The notes below the pieces were generated by a model that ran no database searches, was not told the origin of the DNA, and saw only the letters and a list, made by a program, of their open reading frames with translations. Positions 1 to 9,396 of a stretch of DNA of 64,000 nucleotides are shown one piece after another. The stretch is from assembly GCA_002256425.1 (NCBI GenBank), contig NKIZ01000001.1, forward strand, positions 2,949,001-3,013,000. Reading direction: 5' to 3'. Source of the stretch: Alphaproteobacteria bacterium PA2 (GTDB lineage Bacteria > Pseudomonadota > Alphaproteobacteria > Caulobacterales > Caulobacteraceae). The position numbers and the translations under genes were made by a program. Position 1 is the first letter of the stretch. Every line of letters begins with the position of its first letter.

Positions 1-1983
<1,983 letters not shown>

Positions 1984-2093
1984 CTTGTTCTTCCTTGAGA
2001 GTCGGCCTCCCCAATGAGGCGCTATATAGCTAGTTTCGTCGGGCGCATTTCGCAACGCGTTGCAAGCGACAAGCGAAGGAAGGGGCGACGCCC

Positions 2094-2669
2094 ATGCCGG
2101 ATAACGGCCTGACTGAACAGCAGAAGAAGTGGATGGCGTCTGTCCGCGCCAGCCTTGAAAGCAGCACCGGCAAGACGCTGGACTCCTGGATCGAAATCGC
2201 CGCTGGGTGTCCCGAGACCAGACCCAGGGCCCGCCAGAAGTGGCTCAAGGACCTCCATGGCCTCGGCCAGAACTACGCCATGCTGGTGCTCGGTGAGGTC
2301 GCCCGCCGGTCAGGGGAGACGCCCCGCGACCCTGACACCATGAAGGTGAGCCTCTGGTCCGACCCGAATTCAGCGGCCATCGCCCAGGCCCTGCAGGCCA
2401 GGGTGGACGCCCTGCCCGGCTCCATCACCGGCCAGAGGAAGACCTACACCACCTGGTCGCGGAACTTCGCCTTCGCCGCCGCAAGGCCGGTCAAGGGCGG
2501 CGGCGTTCGGCTGGGACTGGCCGTTGGGCCAGACGTCAGCCCCCGGCTCTCTGAGGCCGATAAGGAAGGCTGGTCCGAGCGGCTGAAATCAGTGGTGGTG
2601 CTTGGGAGCCCCGATCAGGTCGACCAGGACCTCGGCGACCTGATGGCTGCAGCCTTCGACCTCAGCTGA
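2094..2669 (+). CDS. DUF4287/DUF5655 domain protein
   Basis: A 191-residue soluble protein of unknown biochemical role. The N-terminal part (about residues 1-65) has the DUF4287 pattern, with TGKTLDSWIEI followed by a helix ending in GLGQNYAMLVL. The C-terminal part (about 75-191) looks like DUF5655, which is often fused to DUF4287 and has a nuclease-like fold in some annotations; I assign no activity. There is no signal peptide or membrane segment. The start ATG follows a GGAAGGGG purine stretch. It ends exactly where the convergent YjbR gene ends: the two stop codons abut in the palindrome TGATCA, with no spacer. Family assignment is from motif memory. Confidence 0.75.
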   Translation: MPDNGLTEQQKKWMASVRASLESSTGKTLDSWIEIAAGCPETRPRARQKWLKDLHGLGQNYAMLVLGEVARRSGETPRDPDTMKVSLWSDPNSAAIAQALQARVDALPGSITGQRKTYTTWSRNFAFAAARPVKGGGVRLGLAVGPDVSPRLSEADKEGWSERLKSVVVLGSPDQVDQDLGDLMAAAFDLS

Positions 2670-3044
2670 TCAGACCAGGGCCGCCAGCTTGCGCGGCGCG
2701 GCCAGCCGGTAGCTGATCCGGACCCGCTCGGCGATGTGATCCCAGTCCACCGGGTCATCTCCCCCGACGCTCATGGAGAGCCAGCCGGCGACGCCGATAT
2801 AGGGCGGGAAGAGAAAAAGGTCCGGGTCGGCTTCCAGCAGTATGTCCTGCTCGTCCCGGCCCGAGGTCTTGATCTGGACCACGGTCAGGTCATCGCCATG
2901 ATGGTTGTGCGTGAAGTAGGCGAACATCTTGCCCTTCACGTGGAAGGCCTGGGACCCGTGGGATATCTTCTCGGCCGTCTCGGGCAGGGCGAGGCAGATC
3001 TCCCGGAGTCTGGCCAGAAGGGCGTCCGGATCAGCCGCCAGCAT
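2670..3044 (-). CDS. MmcQ/YjbR family protein
   Basis: A 124-residue cytoplasmic protein with the CyaY-like YjbR fold. Family marks are an N-terminal helix with CLALPETAEKISHG, the FHVKGKMFAYF strand pair, and the segment PYIGVAGWLSM near residue 85. Members are called DNA-binding-like, but a defined role is lacking for most. It is read toward 2670 and ends flush against the convergent DUF4287/DUF5655 gene. The NfeD gene ends only three bases upstream on the same strand, so it may be the last gene of a run with the QmcA/NfeD pair, though nothing functional links them. Confidence 0.8.
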   Translation of the reverse strand: MLAADPDALLARLREICLALPETAEKISHGSQAFHVKGKMFAYFTHNHHGDDLTVVQIKTSGRDEQDILLEADPDLFLFPPYIGVAGWLSMSVGGDDPVDWDHIAERVRISYRLAAPRKLAALV

Positions 3045-3047
3045 GGC

Positions 3048-3506
3048 TCAGGCCGCCTTGACCTTCAGGTGGGCGCCGTCCACGCCGGTGACTTCCACAG
3101 CCGCCCCTTCCGGTAGGTCCAGATCAGAGTCCGTGGTCGCCGCCCACTCCTTGCCGTCGATGAAGACCCGACCGGCCCGGCCGGTAAAGGCGCCCACTGT
3201 CTTGCCATGGTGGCCGATCAGCCGCCCCGTGGCGTCATTGATGTCGCGGTGATCCTCCCCCGCCAGCTGGGGAACGAACCTGCGTCCCAGATAGGTCGAG
3301 GCAATGGTCAGGGCCGCGAACACCCCAACAGCCTGCAGGGCGTCCAGAGGCAGGACCATGACCAGCACCGCCATGATCGCCGCGCAGGCCGCGGGCCAGA
3401 GAAGCCAGCCTGATCCTGACAGGGACTCAGCCCCCAGCAGGGCGGCGGCCAGACCTGCCCAGACCCAGAAGGGATTGTTGGCCGCAAGGGTCAGCAGCTG
3501 ATCCAT
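3048..3506 (-). CDS. NfeD-like membrane protein
   Basis: A 152-residue short-form NfeD protein. Residues about 8-75 form closely spaced hydrophobic segments, and the C-terminal half (about 85-150) is the soluble OB-fold NfeD domain, with GRLIGHHGKTVGAF and the strand GRVFIDGKEWAA. Short NfeD proteins are membrane partners of stomatin-type SPFH proteins and are thought to shape or regulate membrane microdomains. The gene starts three bases after the SPFH gene stop, so the two are surely co-transcribed and probably translationally coupled. This pairing is the standard operon arrangement for the family and supports both calls. Confidence 0.88.
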   Translation of the reverse strand: MDQLLTLAANNPFWVWAGLAAALLGAESLSGSGWLLWPAACAAIMAVLVMVLPLDALQAVGVFAALTIASTYLGRRFVPQLAGEDHRDINDATGRLIGHHGKTVGAFTGRAGRVFIDGKEWAATTDSDLDLPEGAAVEVTGVDGAHLKVKAA

Positions 3507-3509
3507 GAC

Positions 3510-4484
3510 CTAGCTCCCGACCGTCGGTACGGAGCTCCCACGGGGTCTCGGCGGAGGCGGAGGCGTCGCCGCAGCCGTATTCCTGGCGCCGCTGACCAGT
3601 TCGCCAATGCCGGCGATGGAGCCCACCAGGGAGGCCATGTCGGCAGGGACAATGACCGTACGCTGCTGCGGGCTTTCGGCCAGCTTGGCGAAGGCCTCGA
3701 CGTACTTCTGGGCGACGAAATAGTTGATGGCGTTGACGCTGCCGGCCTCGATGGCGTCAGAGACCAGCTGGGTCGCCTTGGCTTCAGCCTGGGCCGCCCG
3801 CTCGCGCGCTTCAGCGTCGCGGAAGGCGGCTTCCTTGCGGCCCTCGGCCTGGAGGATGGCCGACTGCTTGGCGCCCTCTGCCCGGGCGACCGCAGCCTGC
3901 TTTTCGCCGTCAGCCTCGGTGATGACCGCCCGGCGCTCCCGCTCGGCCTTCATCTGGCGGGCCATGGCGTTGGTGATGTCCGGCGGCGGCTGCAGGTCCT
4001 TGATCTCGATCCGCGCCACCTTGACCCCCCAGGGGCTGGTGGCCTGGTCGATGACGTCCAGCAGGCGGGTATTGATCTGGTCGCGCTGGCTGAGCACCTC
4101 GTCCAGTTCCATATTGCCGACCACCGTCCGCAGGTTGGTCATGGTCAGCTGGGTGATGGCGAAGTCCAGATTGGTGACACGATAGGCCGCATTGGCCGCA
4201 TCCATCACCTGGATGAAGACGATGGCGTCCACCTGGACAGTCACATTGTCCTTGGTGATCACCTCCTGACGGGGCACGTCCAGCACCTGTTCCATCATGT
4301 TGATCTTCCGGCCTACGGCCTCAACAAACGGGGTCAGGAAGCTGATGCCGGGCTTCAGGGTCCGGGTGTAGCGACCAAAGCGCTCGACCGTATATTCCGT
4401 GCCCTGGGGGACGATCTTGATCGCCCCCAGAACAATGGTGAGGGCCAGAAATCCGAAGAAGAAGATTGCAATCAACTGGGCCAT
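3510..4484 (-). CDS. qmcA: SPFH/stomatin-family membrane protein, QmcA type
   Basis: A 324-residue membrane-microdomain scaffold. A single N-terminal membrane segment (about residues 4-22) is followed by the SPFH domain (about 25-200), including [19 protein letters not shown] and [13 protein letters not shown] long Ala/Glu/Arg-rich coiled coil (about 195-265) mediates oligomerisation in this family. The C-terminus ends in a Pro-rich tail after a GIGELV segment. The ATG lies seven bases after a perfect GGAGG. Forms an operon with the NfeD gene directly downstream. A role in membrane protein quality control with FtsH is known for E. coli QmcA; whether it applies here is inference. Confidence 0.9.
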   Translation of the reverse strand: MAQLIAIFFFGFLALTIVLGAIKIVPQGTEYTVERFGRYTRTLKPGISFLTPFVEAVGRKINMMEQVLDVPRQEVITKDNVTVQVDAIVFIQVMDAANAAYRVTNLDFAITQLTMTNLRTVVGNMELDEVLSQRDQINTRLLDVIDQATSPWGVKVARIEIKDLQPPPDITNAMARQMKAERERRAVITEADGEKQAAVARAEGAKQSAILQAEGRKEAAFRDAEARERAAQAEAKATQLVSDAIEAGSVNAINYFVAQKYVEAFAKLAESPQQRTVIVPADMASLVGSIAGIGELVSGARNTAAATPPPPPRPRGSSVPTVGS

Positions 4485-4543
4485 GTATCGCCTCCGATAT
4501 GCCTGAAGGACATCCTATATGCGTCTTGGGTCGCTGTCGCCTG

Positions 4544-4939
4544 TCAGGGTTGATAGGGGTCGGCGGGCGCCGTGCGGGCCAGCCTGGCGGCCAGGACCTT
4601 GCCCCGGGCCAGAACCCTGGTCATGGCGGCGCGGGCCGGCGGATTACATGCAGGATGGGCCCCCTGCCGCGCCACAAAACCGGTATTGAAGGCGTCCTTC
4701 AGCCTCTGGGCCAGGGCCTCGTCGGGCTGTTCCGTATCCACCAGGCGCATCATCCGGGTCCGCCAGTACTGGTCGCTGGCGCCCTCGCAGACCTGCCGCA
4801 GGGCATGGGCCTCGCCCAGGACATAGGCCATGTCCACCAGGGTCTGGCGACCAGCGGGATCGCGGGTCTGCCCAAGGGCGCTGGCAGGCGCGCCCAGCAG
4901 CAGGGCGATCAGGACAAGAGGTGGAACGGGCATCCGCAT
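4544..4939 (-). CDS. Secreted TIGR02301 family protein
   Basis: A 131-residue predicted periplasmic protein of the alphaproteobacterial TIGR02301 family, function unknown. An N-terminal signal peptide (about residues 1-23, core LVLIALLLGAPASALG) precedes a helical domain with the conserved feature LADMAYVLGEAH-like (here LVDMAYVLGEAHALRQ) and two cysteines, one in CEG and one in ACNPP, that could form a disulfide. A second in-frame ATG two codons downstream is possible as start. It lies upstream of the QmcA gene on the same strand with a 59-base gap, so co-transcription is possible but not required. Confidence 0.75.
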   Translation of the reverse strand: MRMPVPPLVLIALLLGAPASALGQTRDPAGRQTLVDMAYVLGEAHALRQVCEGASDQYWRTRMMRLVDTEQPDEALAQRLKDAFNTGFVARQGAHPACNPPARAAMTRVLARGKVLAARLARTAPADPYQP

Positions 4940-5052
4940 ACCGGCAATCTGCCCTCGCCAATGCAGAATGTCACGGCGCGACCCGACTCACGCTTTGATC
5001 CGACCCTGATCGGGGCGCAGATGAAGCGCCTGGACTCCGGAGACCAAAGACC

Positions 5053-5658
5053 ATGCGCGCGCCGATATTCGCCCTATGTCTCAGCCTCGCCCTCGTCACT
5101 GCGCCTGTAATGGCGGCGACGCCCGCAAAGCCTGCGGCTGCGGCCAAACCAGCGGCGCCCAAGCCCGAAACCCCGAAGACGGAAACGGCCAGGGCCGACG
5201 CCCCAAAGCCCGCCAAGCCCAGGTCGGGGCCCTTCTACGCCACCAACCCCGCCGACATCATCGCCCTGTTCTCGACCATGGGCGCCAAGGCCACCCAGGC
5301 GAAGTCGGAGGATGGCATGGTGTTTCTGGATGTCACGGCGCCGGGCGCAGCCTTCGGGGTCCAGATGATCGGCTGTGATTCCAAAGGCAGGACCTGCCGC
5401 GCCATGGCCCTGTTCTCGGTCTTCGACAAACCCGGGATATCCCTGGCCCAGATCAACGACTTCAACCGCAGCCAGTTCGCCTGTCGTGGCGTCCTGACCC
5501 CCGACGGCCAGCCCAGCGTCATGTACGCCGCCCTGGTAGACGCCCGCCTGAACCAGGACCAGACCAGGGCCCACCTGGGGGTCTGGCAGGGCTGCCTGAA
5601 GGGCTTCGGGGAATTCGTGGCCGATCCGGTGGAGTTTCTGTCCAAGCCGCATGGCTAG
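5053..5658 (+). CDS. Secreted YbjN domain protein, Ala/Pro/Lys-rich N-terminus
   Basis: A 201-residue protein with a signal peptide (about residues 1-22, ending PVMAA), then a low-complexity Ala/Pro/Lys linker (about 23-60), then a YbjN-type domain (about 65-195) containing ADIIALFSTMGAKA and INDFNRSQFACR. YbjN proteins have a type III secretion chaperone-like fold; secreted alphaproteobacterial members have no defined role. Three cysteines lie in the domain, two close together (IGC and RTC) and one in ACRG, and could form disulfides in the periplasm. The start is supported by GGAGA nine bases upstream. A second, shorter YbjN protein is encoded at 47818 in the same window. Confidence 0.75.
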   Translation: MRAPIFALCLSLALVTAPVMAATPAKPAAAAKPAAPKPETPKTETARADAPKPAKPRSGPFYATNPADIIALFSTMGAKATQAKSEDGMVFLDVTAPGAAFGVQMIGCDSKGRTCRAMALFSVFDKPGISLAQINDFNRSQFACRGVLTPDGQPSVMYAALVDARLNQDQTRAHLGVWQGCLKGFGEFVADPVEFLSKPHG

Positions 5659-5753
5659 GCAGGGGTGCTGAATGACCCTGCGCCTCCAGGCTCACTGGTC
5701 ACGCCCAGCCAAAGTTAGTTGTCACATGTTTGGGTTGAGTCTAGCTTCTGCTC

Positions 5754-6569
5754 ATGGTGCGTGCGGGCTTCAACCCTGGTCGGCGAAGCCGAAACATCGG
5801 AACGGCTCGCCAAGGGCACGGGCAGGACAATAGTCTGGTTATTCCAGACTTTGCGGCCTCGTATCGAACCTGGAATTCCCGCCTTAACAAGCATCAAGTG
5901 GTCCGCCGCTCCGTAGGTGAGCAAACGATCACCTTCTTTGTCGAAGACAATACTGGTGGTTGCCAACATGCCTGCTCAGTCGATGACGTTTGCCATGTCC
6001 TGTCCCATCTCCCGCCGGCCGATTGGGAGGGTTTGGAAACCATCGTACTGCGGCAATCGACAAAAAAACAAAGGCTGCTGGATAAGACCTGGGGCCGAAT
6101 GTTCTACTTTGCTGACCTTGGCGATCAGCGTGGTCGGTCTATTACATTTGGCCCTGCCATCTTCCTTGAGGCGACCGACCCTATCGCCAAGCTGAATTGG
6201 TCAAGCTCACTCGATCCCGATGATCAGGCGGAATTGAATCGGCTGAAAGAGGACGGGCACATCATCGAAAAGGTTGGAAGACGCCATGTCTTTCAAATGA
6301 CCCTCGCGTCAGTTCGCGCCACTCAGCTGTATAGCACCCTGCTCCATGAGATTGGGCACTGGGTGGACTGGTTGGAACGTGTAGAGCGCCCAAGGGATCA
6401 AGGTGAGGACTATGACGCTTTGTATGACGCCTTCTTCAACAGACCTAAGGCCGAACGCGAGGCCTTTGCTCATCGGTATGCCGATCTTGCCCGAGAACGC
6501 TTGAAGCAATCAGGGGTTATCCCATTCGAGCCCTTGAGCCTCATATTTTCGCCCAAGGCGCCGCGCTGA
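5754..6569 (+). CDS. Orphan HExxH zincin-like protein, probable recent acquisition
   Basis: A 271-residue protein that I do not recognise as a named family. It carries a zinc-protease signature: HEIGHWVDW at residues 198-202 onward, with a possible third ligand Glu236 in EREAFAHRYAD about 34 residues later, the arrangement of gluzincin-type metallopeptidases. No signal peptide or membrane segment is visible. The DNA is visibly more A/T-rich than its neighbours, with runs such as CAAAAAAACAAAGG, and the start has no convincing ribosome site, so the true start may lie further in. The 3' end overlaps the convergent LysR gene by 29 bases. Composition and lack of a functional neighbourhood suggest horizontal transfer. 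Activity is inference from the motif alone. Confidence 0.6.
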   Translation: MVRAGFNPGRRSRNIGTARQGHGQDNSLVIPDFAASYRTWNSRLNKHQVVRRSVGEQTITFFVEDNTGGCQHACSVDDVCHVLSHLPPADWEGLETIVLRQSTKKQRLLDKTWGRMFYFADLGDQRGRSITFGPAIFLEATDPIAKLNWSSSLDPDDQAELNRLKEDGHIIEKVGRRHVFQMTLASVRATQLYSTLLHEIGHWVDWLERVERPRDQGEDYDALYDAFFNRPKAEREAFAHRYADLARERLKQSGVIPFEPLSLIFSPKAPR

Positions 6570-7464
6570 GCCGTTCCGCCAGGAAGTCCTGCAGCACCTT
6601 CACCCGCAAAGGCCTCAGCCGTCCGGGCGGCGTCACCAGGTGCAGGCCGATGTCGGGCGCCCGCCAGTCGCACATCACCGCCTCCAGTCGCCCCTCGGCG
6701 ATCTCGGACCAGACGAAGAATTCCGGTAAAAGGGTCAGGCCCTGCCCGGCCAGCAGCATGGGCAGGAGGGCGTCGGAATTGTTCACCTGCAGGGGGCCTG
6801 AAACCGTGACGCTCTGTTCCTGACCATCGGCGGTGGCGAACCGCCAGACCTCGGGGGTCAGGGCGTAGGCATAGGTCAGGGCCTTGTGCCAGACGAGGTC
6901 CCTGGGCTCGGCAGGCCTGGGGCGGCTGGCGAAATAGGACGGGGCGGCCACCAGCACCATGCGCACGGCGCAGAGGCGGCGACTCAAGAGGGCGGAGTCC
7001 GGCAGGACGCCGATCCGCACCCCGAGGTCAAAGCCCCGGGCCACCAGGTCCAGCCTCTGGTCTGACAGGTCGAGGTCGATGCTGATGTCGGGATAGGCCC
7101 TGAAGAAGTCTGGCAGGTGCGGCGCCACGTGTCGCAGGCCAAAGGACATGGGCGCGGCCAGCCGGACCAGGCCTTGCGGAACCGTGGACTGGGCCATGGT
7201 CTCCAGCTCCACGGCCTCGCCCTCGGCCAGCAAGCGCTGGGCGCGGTCGAGGGCCAAGCGGCCGCTCTCGGTCAGGGACAGCCGGCGCGAGGTGCGGTGA
7301 AAGAGACTGGTCCCAAGGCGCGCCTCCAGCCGGGTCACCGCCTTGGAAGCCGTCGCCTTGGAGAGGTCGAGGTCCTGCGCCGCCCGGGCGAAGGCGCCGG
7401 TCTCGGCCACCTTGGCGAAGACGGCCCAGGCCTCGAAGTCAGGAAGCTTGCCCACGGCGATCAT
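6541..7464 (-). CDS. LysR-family transcriptional regulator (pirin-linked)
   Basis: A 307-residue LysR regulator. The N-terminal winged helix (about residues 5-65) contains the family signature FAKVAETGAFARAAQDL and the recognition region SKATASKAVTRLEARLG. The remainder is the periplasmic-binding-like effector domain. I take the ATG at 7464 rather than a TTG two codons earlier. It diverges from the pirin gene at 7643 across a 178-base intergenic region, the usual layout when a LysR protein controls its neighbour, so pirin and WrbA are the likely targets. The 3' end overlaps the HExxH gene on the other strand by 29 bases. Confidence 0.88.
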   Translation of the reverse strand: MIAVGKLPDFEAWAVFAKVAETGAFARAAQDLDLSKATASKAVTRLEARLGTSLFHRTSRRLSLTESGRLALDRAQRLLAEGEAVELETMAQSTVPQGLVRLAAPMSFGLRHVAPHLPDFFRAYPDISIDLDLSDQRLDLVARGFDLGVRIGVLPDSALLSRRLCAVRMVLVAAPSYFASRPRPAEPRDLVWHKALTYAYALTPEVWRFATADGQEQSVTVSGPLQVNNSDALLPMLLAGQGLTLLPEFFVWSEIAEGRLEAVMCDWRAPDIGLHLVTPPGRLRPLRVKVLQDFLAERLSAAPWAKI

Positions 7465-7572
7465 GTCCAATTCAGAAACAATGAATTTCTATCGTTTCTA
7501 TTTCGGATTTCCAAGGGGTCGCTATCTTCCCCTCAAGCAAGCGCCGCCCCCGCAGCGTCATTTCAAAAGATT

Positions 7573-7624
7573 GAGAGCATTTTTCGATCCGATAACCGGT
7601 TCCCACTTATCGGAAAACGCTCTC
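7573..7624. repeat. Alphaproteobacterial palindromic repeat upstream of pirin
   Basis: A 52-base imperfect palindrome. Outer arms are GAGAGC (7573-7578) and GCTCTC (7619-7624), inner arms CCGATAA (7589-7595) and TTATCGG (7607-7613), and the loop holds the core ACCGGTTCCCAC. This arrangement, hairpin arms around an ACCGGTTCCCACTT core, is a dispersed intergenic element I know from many alphaproteobacterial genomes. It ends three bases before the AAGGAGG ribosome site of the pirin gene, so the hairpin would sit in the 5' leader of the transcript if transcription starts upstream of it. Confidence 0.75.
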
Positions 7625-7642
7625 GCAAGGAGGTCTCCCCCC

Positions 7643-8341
7643 ATGATCGAAGTCCGCAGCTTTGACAGCCTGGGCGCCGCCGACCACGGCTGGCTGGACG
7701 CCCGCCACCACTTTTCCTTCGCCGACTATTACGATCCCAAGCGCATGGGCTGGGGCCCCATCCGGGTGTGGAATGATGACCGCATTGCGCCCAACACCGG
7801 CTTTCCGCCCCATCCCCACGCCAATATGGAAATCGTCACCTATGTCCGCGAAGGCGCCATCACCCACCAGGACAGCCTGGGCAATCGCGGCCGCACTGAA
7901 GCGGGCGACGTTCAGGTGATGAGCGCCGGGTCTGGCATCCGCCACGCCGAGTACAATCTCGAGGCAGGCCCCACCACATTGTTCCAGATCTGGATCCAGC
8001 CCAACCAGGCTGGGGGCCAGCCCTCCTGGGGCGCCAGGCCCTTTCCCAAGGGCGACCGGGCCGGTCAGTTCGTGACCCTGGCCTCCGGCGTGCCCGGAGA
8101 CGAAGACGCCCTGCCCATCCGCACCAATGGCCGGGTGGTCGCCGCCACCCTCAAGGCCGGTGAGACCGCCACCTACCCCCTGGGCGCCGAGCGGTTCGGC
8201 TATCTGGTTCCGGCCACCGGCTCGGTAGAGGTCAATGGCGTCACCCTGAAGACCCGGGATGGCGCCGCCATCCGCGACGAGGCCACCCTGACCGTCACCG
8301 CCCTGGAAGACGCGGAACTGGTTCTGGTCGACGCCGCTTAA
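7643..8341 (+). CDS. Pirin family protein (cupin)
   Basis: A 232-residue bicupin-type pirin. The N-terminal cupin holds the metal ligands seen in this family: FPPHPHANMEIVTYV (His-x-His and Glu) and a later histidine in SGIRHAEYN. Pirins bind iron; some have quercetinase activity and others act as redox sensors. The ATG at 7643 has a strong AAGGAGG site; the frame stays open 300 bases further upstream into the promoter region, but that extension has no coding character. It is followed by wrbA, and the LysR regulator diverges upstream, suggesting a quinone or electrophile response unit. Substrate unknown. Confidence 0.9.
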   Translation: MIEVRSFDSLGAADHGWLDARHHFSFADYYDPKRMGWGPIRVWNDDRIAPNTGFPPHPHANMEIVTYVREGAITHQDSLGNRGRTEAGDVQVMSAGSGIRHAEYNLEAGPTTLFQIWIQPNQAGGQPSWGARPFPKGDRAGQFVTLASGVPGDEDALPIRTNGRVVAATLKAGETATYPLGAERFGYLVPATGSVEVNGVTLKTRDGAAIRDEATLTVTALEDAELVLVDAA

Positions 8342-8431
8342 CCCAGGGACTGCCCCAAACCCCCGTTCGCCAACTGCCGTCCCCCTGGGGCGGCGGCGCG
8401 AGCCCCCATGTCTGCAAATCAGGAATTCAAG

Positions 8432-9031
8432 ATGACCAAGGTCCTCGTCCTCTATCACTCCACCTACGGCCACATCGAAACCATGGCCCAGGCCGTCGCT
8501 GAAGGCGCTCGCGAAGCCGGCGCCCAGGTCGACGTCAAGCGGGTGCCGGAAACCGTTCCCCTCGAAGTGGCCAAGGCGGCCCACTACAAGCTCGACCAGG
8601 CCGCGCCGATCGCCACGGTCGCCGAGTTGGCCGACTATGACGCCATCATCATCGGCGCTGGCACACGGTTCGGCCGGATGGGCTCGCAGATGGCGGCCTT
8701 CCTGGACCAGGCGGGCGGGCTCTGGGCCCGGGGAGCCCTCAATGGCAAGGTGGGCGGCGCCTTCACCTCCACCGCCACCCAGCACGGCGGTCAGGAGACC
8801 ACCCTCTTCTCGATCATCACCAACCTGCTGCACTTCGGCATGGTGATTGTCGGCCTGGACTATGGCTTCGCCGGCCAGATGACCCTGGGCGAAATCACCG
8901 GCGGGGCGCCCTATGGGGCGACAACCCTGGCCGGAGGCGACGGATCCCGTCAGCCGTCCGAGAACGAACTGGCCGGCGCCCGCTACCAGGGCCGTCGGGT
9001 GGCCGAAACGGCGATCAAGCTCACGGCCTGA
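8432..9031 (+). CDS. wrbA: NAD(P)H:quinone oxidoreductase WrbA
   Basis: A 199-residue flavodoxin-fold enzyme that reduces quinones by two electrons with FMN. The N-terminal phosphate-binding loop is [15 protein letters not shown], and the segments [13 protein letters not shown] and [10 protein letters not shown] are the FMN-contact motifs typical of WrbA. I start at the ATG at 8432 because AGGA lies seven bases upstream and the protein then begins [10 protein letters not shown] as in the family; an ATG eight codons earlier is less likely. It is 90 bases downstream of the pirin gene on the same strand and probably belongs to the same LysR-controlled response. Confidence 0.93.
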   Translation: MTKVLVLYHSTYGHIETMAQAVAEGAREAGAQVDVKRVPETVPLEVAKAAHYKLDQAAPIATVAELADYDAIIIGAGTRFGRMGSQMAAFLDQAGGLWARGALNGKVGGAFTSTATQHGGQETTLFSIITNLLHFGMVIVGLDYGFAGQMTLGEITGGAPYGATTLAGGDGSRQPSENELAGARYQGRRVAETAIKLTA

Positions 9032-9045
9032 AGGACCCACCCCCG

Positions 9046-9166
9046 GTCATACCGGCGAAGGCCGGTATCCAGGTCATAGGGCGAGGCATGTCCGGAAGGG
9101 TTGCTCTTCGGATGATCGACATATTCACAACCCTACGAACTGGACCCCGGCCTCCGCCGGGGTGAG
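9046..9166. repeat. 121-bp palindromic repeat element, copy 1
   Basis: First of two near-identical elements filling the 365-base gene-free gap between wrbA and the DUF418 gene. It begins GTCATACCGGCGAAGGCCGG and ends CCCCGGCCTCCGCCGGGGTGAG. The two ends are imperfect inverted copies of each other over about 36 bases, so the whole unit can fold into a long hairpin with smaller GC-rich stem-loops at each end. Compared by eye with copy 2 there are about 10 differences in 121 positions. It contains no credible ORF and resembles REP/MITE-like intergenic elements. Confidence 0.85.
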
Positions 9167-9207
9167 CGGTGGAAGGGGAATGGCGCGGGCGAACCTCCAA
9201 CCTCCCG

Positions 9208-9328
9208 GTCATACCGGCGAAGGCCGGTATCCAGTTCATAGGGCGCGACATGTCCGGAGAGGTTGCTCTTCGGATGATCGACAGACTCGCCACCCTACGA
9301 ACTGGACCCCGGCCTCCGCCGGGGTGAC
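9208..9328. repeat. 121-bp palindromic repeat element, copy 2
   Basis: Second copy, in the same orientation, 41 bases after the first. Its termini GTCATACCGGCG and CGCCGGGGTGAC match as inverted repeats, and the central segment TTGCTCTTCGGATGATCGAC is identical to copy 1. The rest of the gap (9032-9045, 9167-9207 and 9329-9396) shows nothing recognisable beyond the likely promoter and ribosome site of the next gene. Confidence 0.85.
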
Positions 9329-9396
9329 CGGTTGAGGTAGTTGACTCCCCCGCCTGCCCGCGCATCCTGCCTCCAACAGGAAGCGGGGGAAGCGGA

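Noticed and set aside
7607..9040. Minus-strand open frame of 477 codons
   Set aside because: Runs antisense through both the pirin and wrbA genes and across their spacer, so it is a shadow of two real genes.
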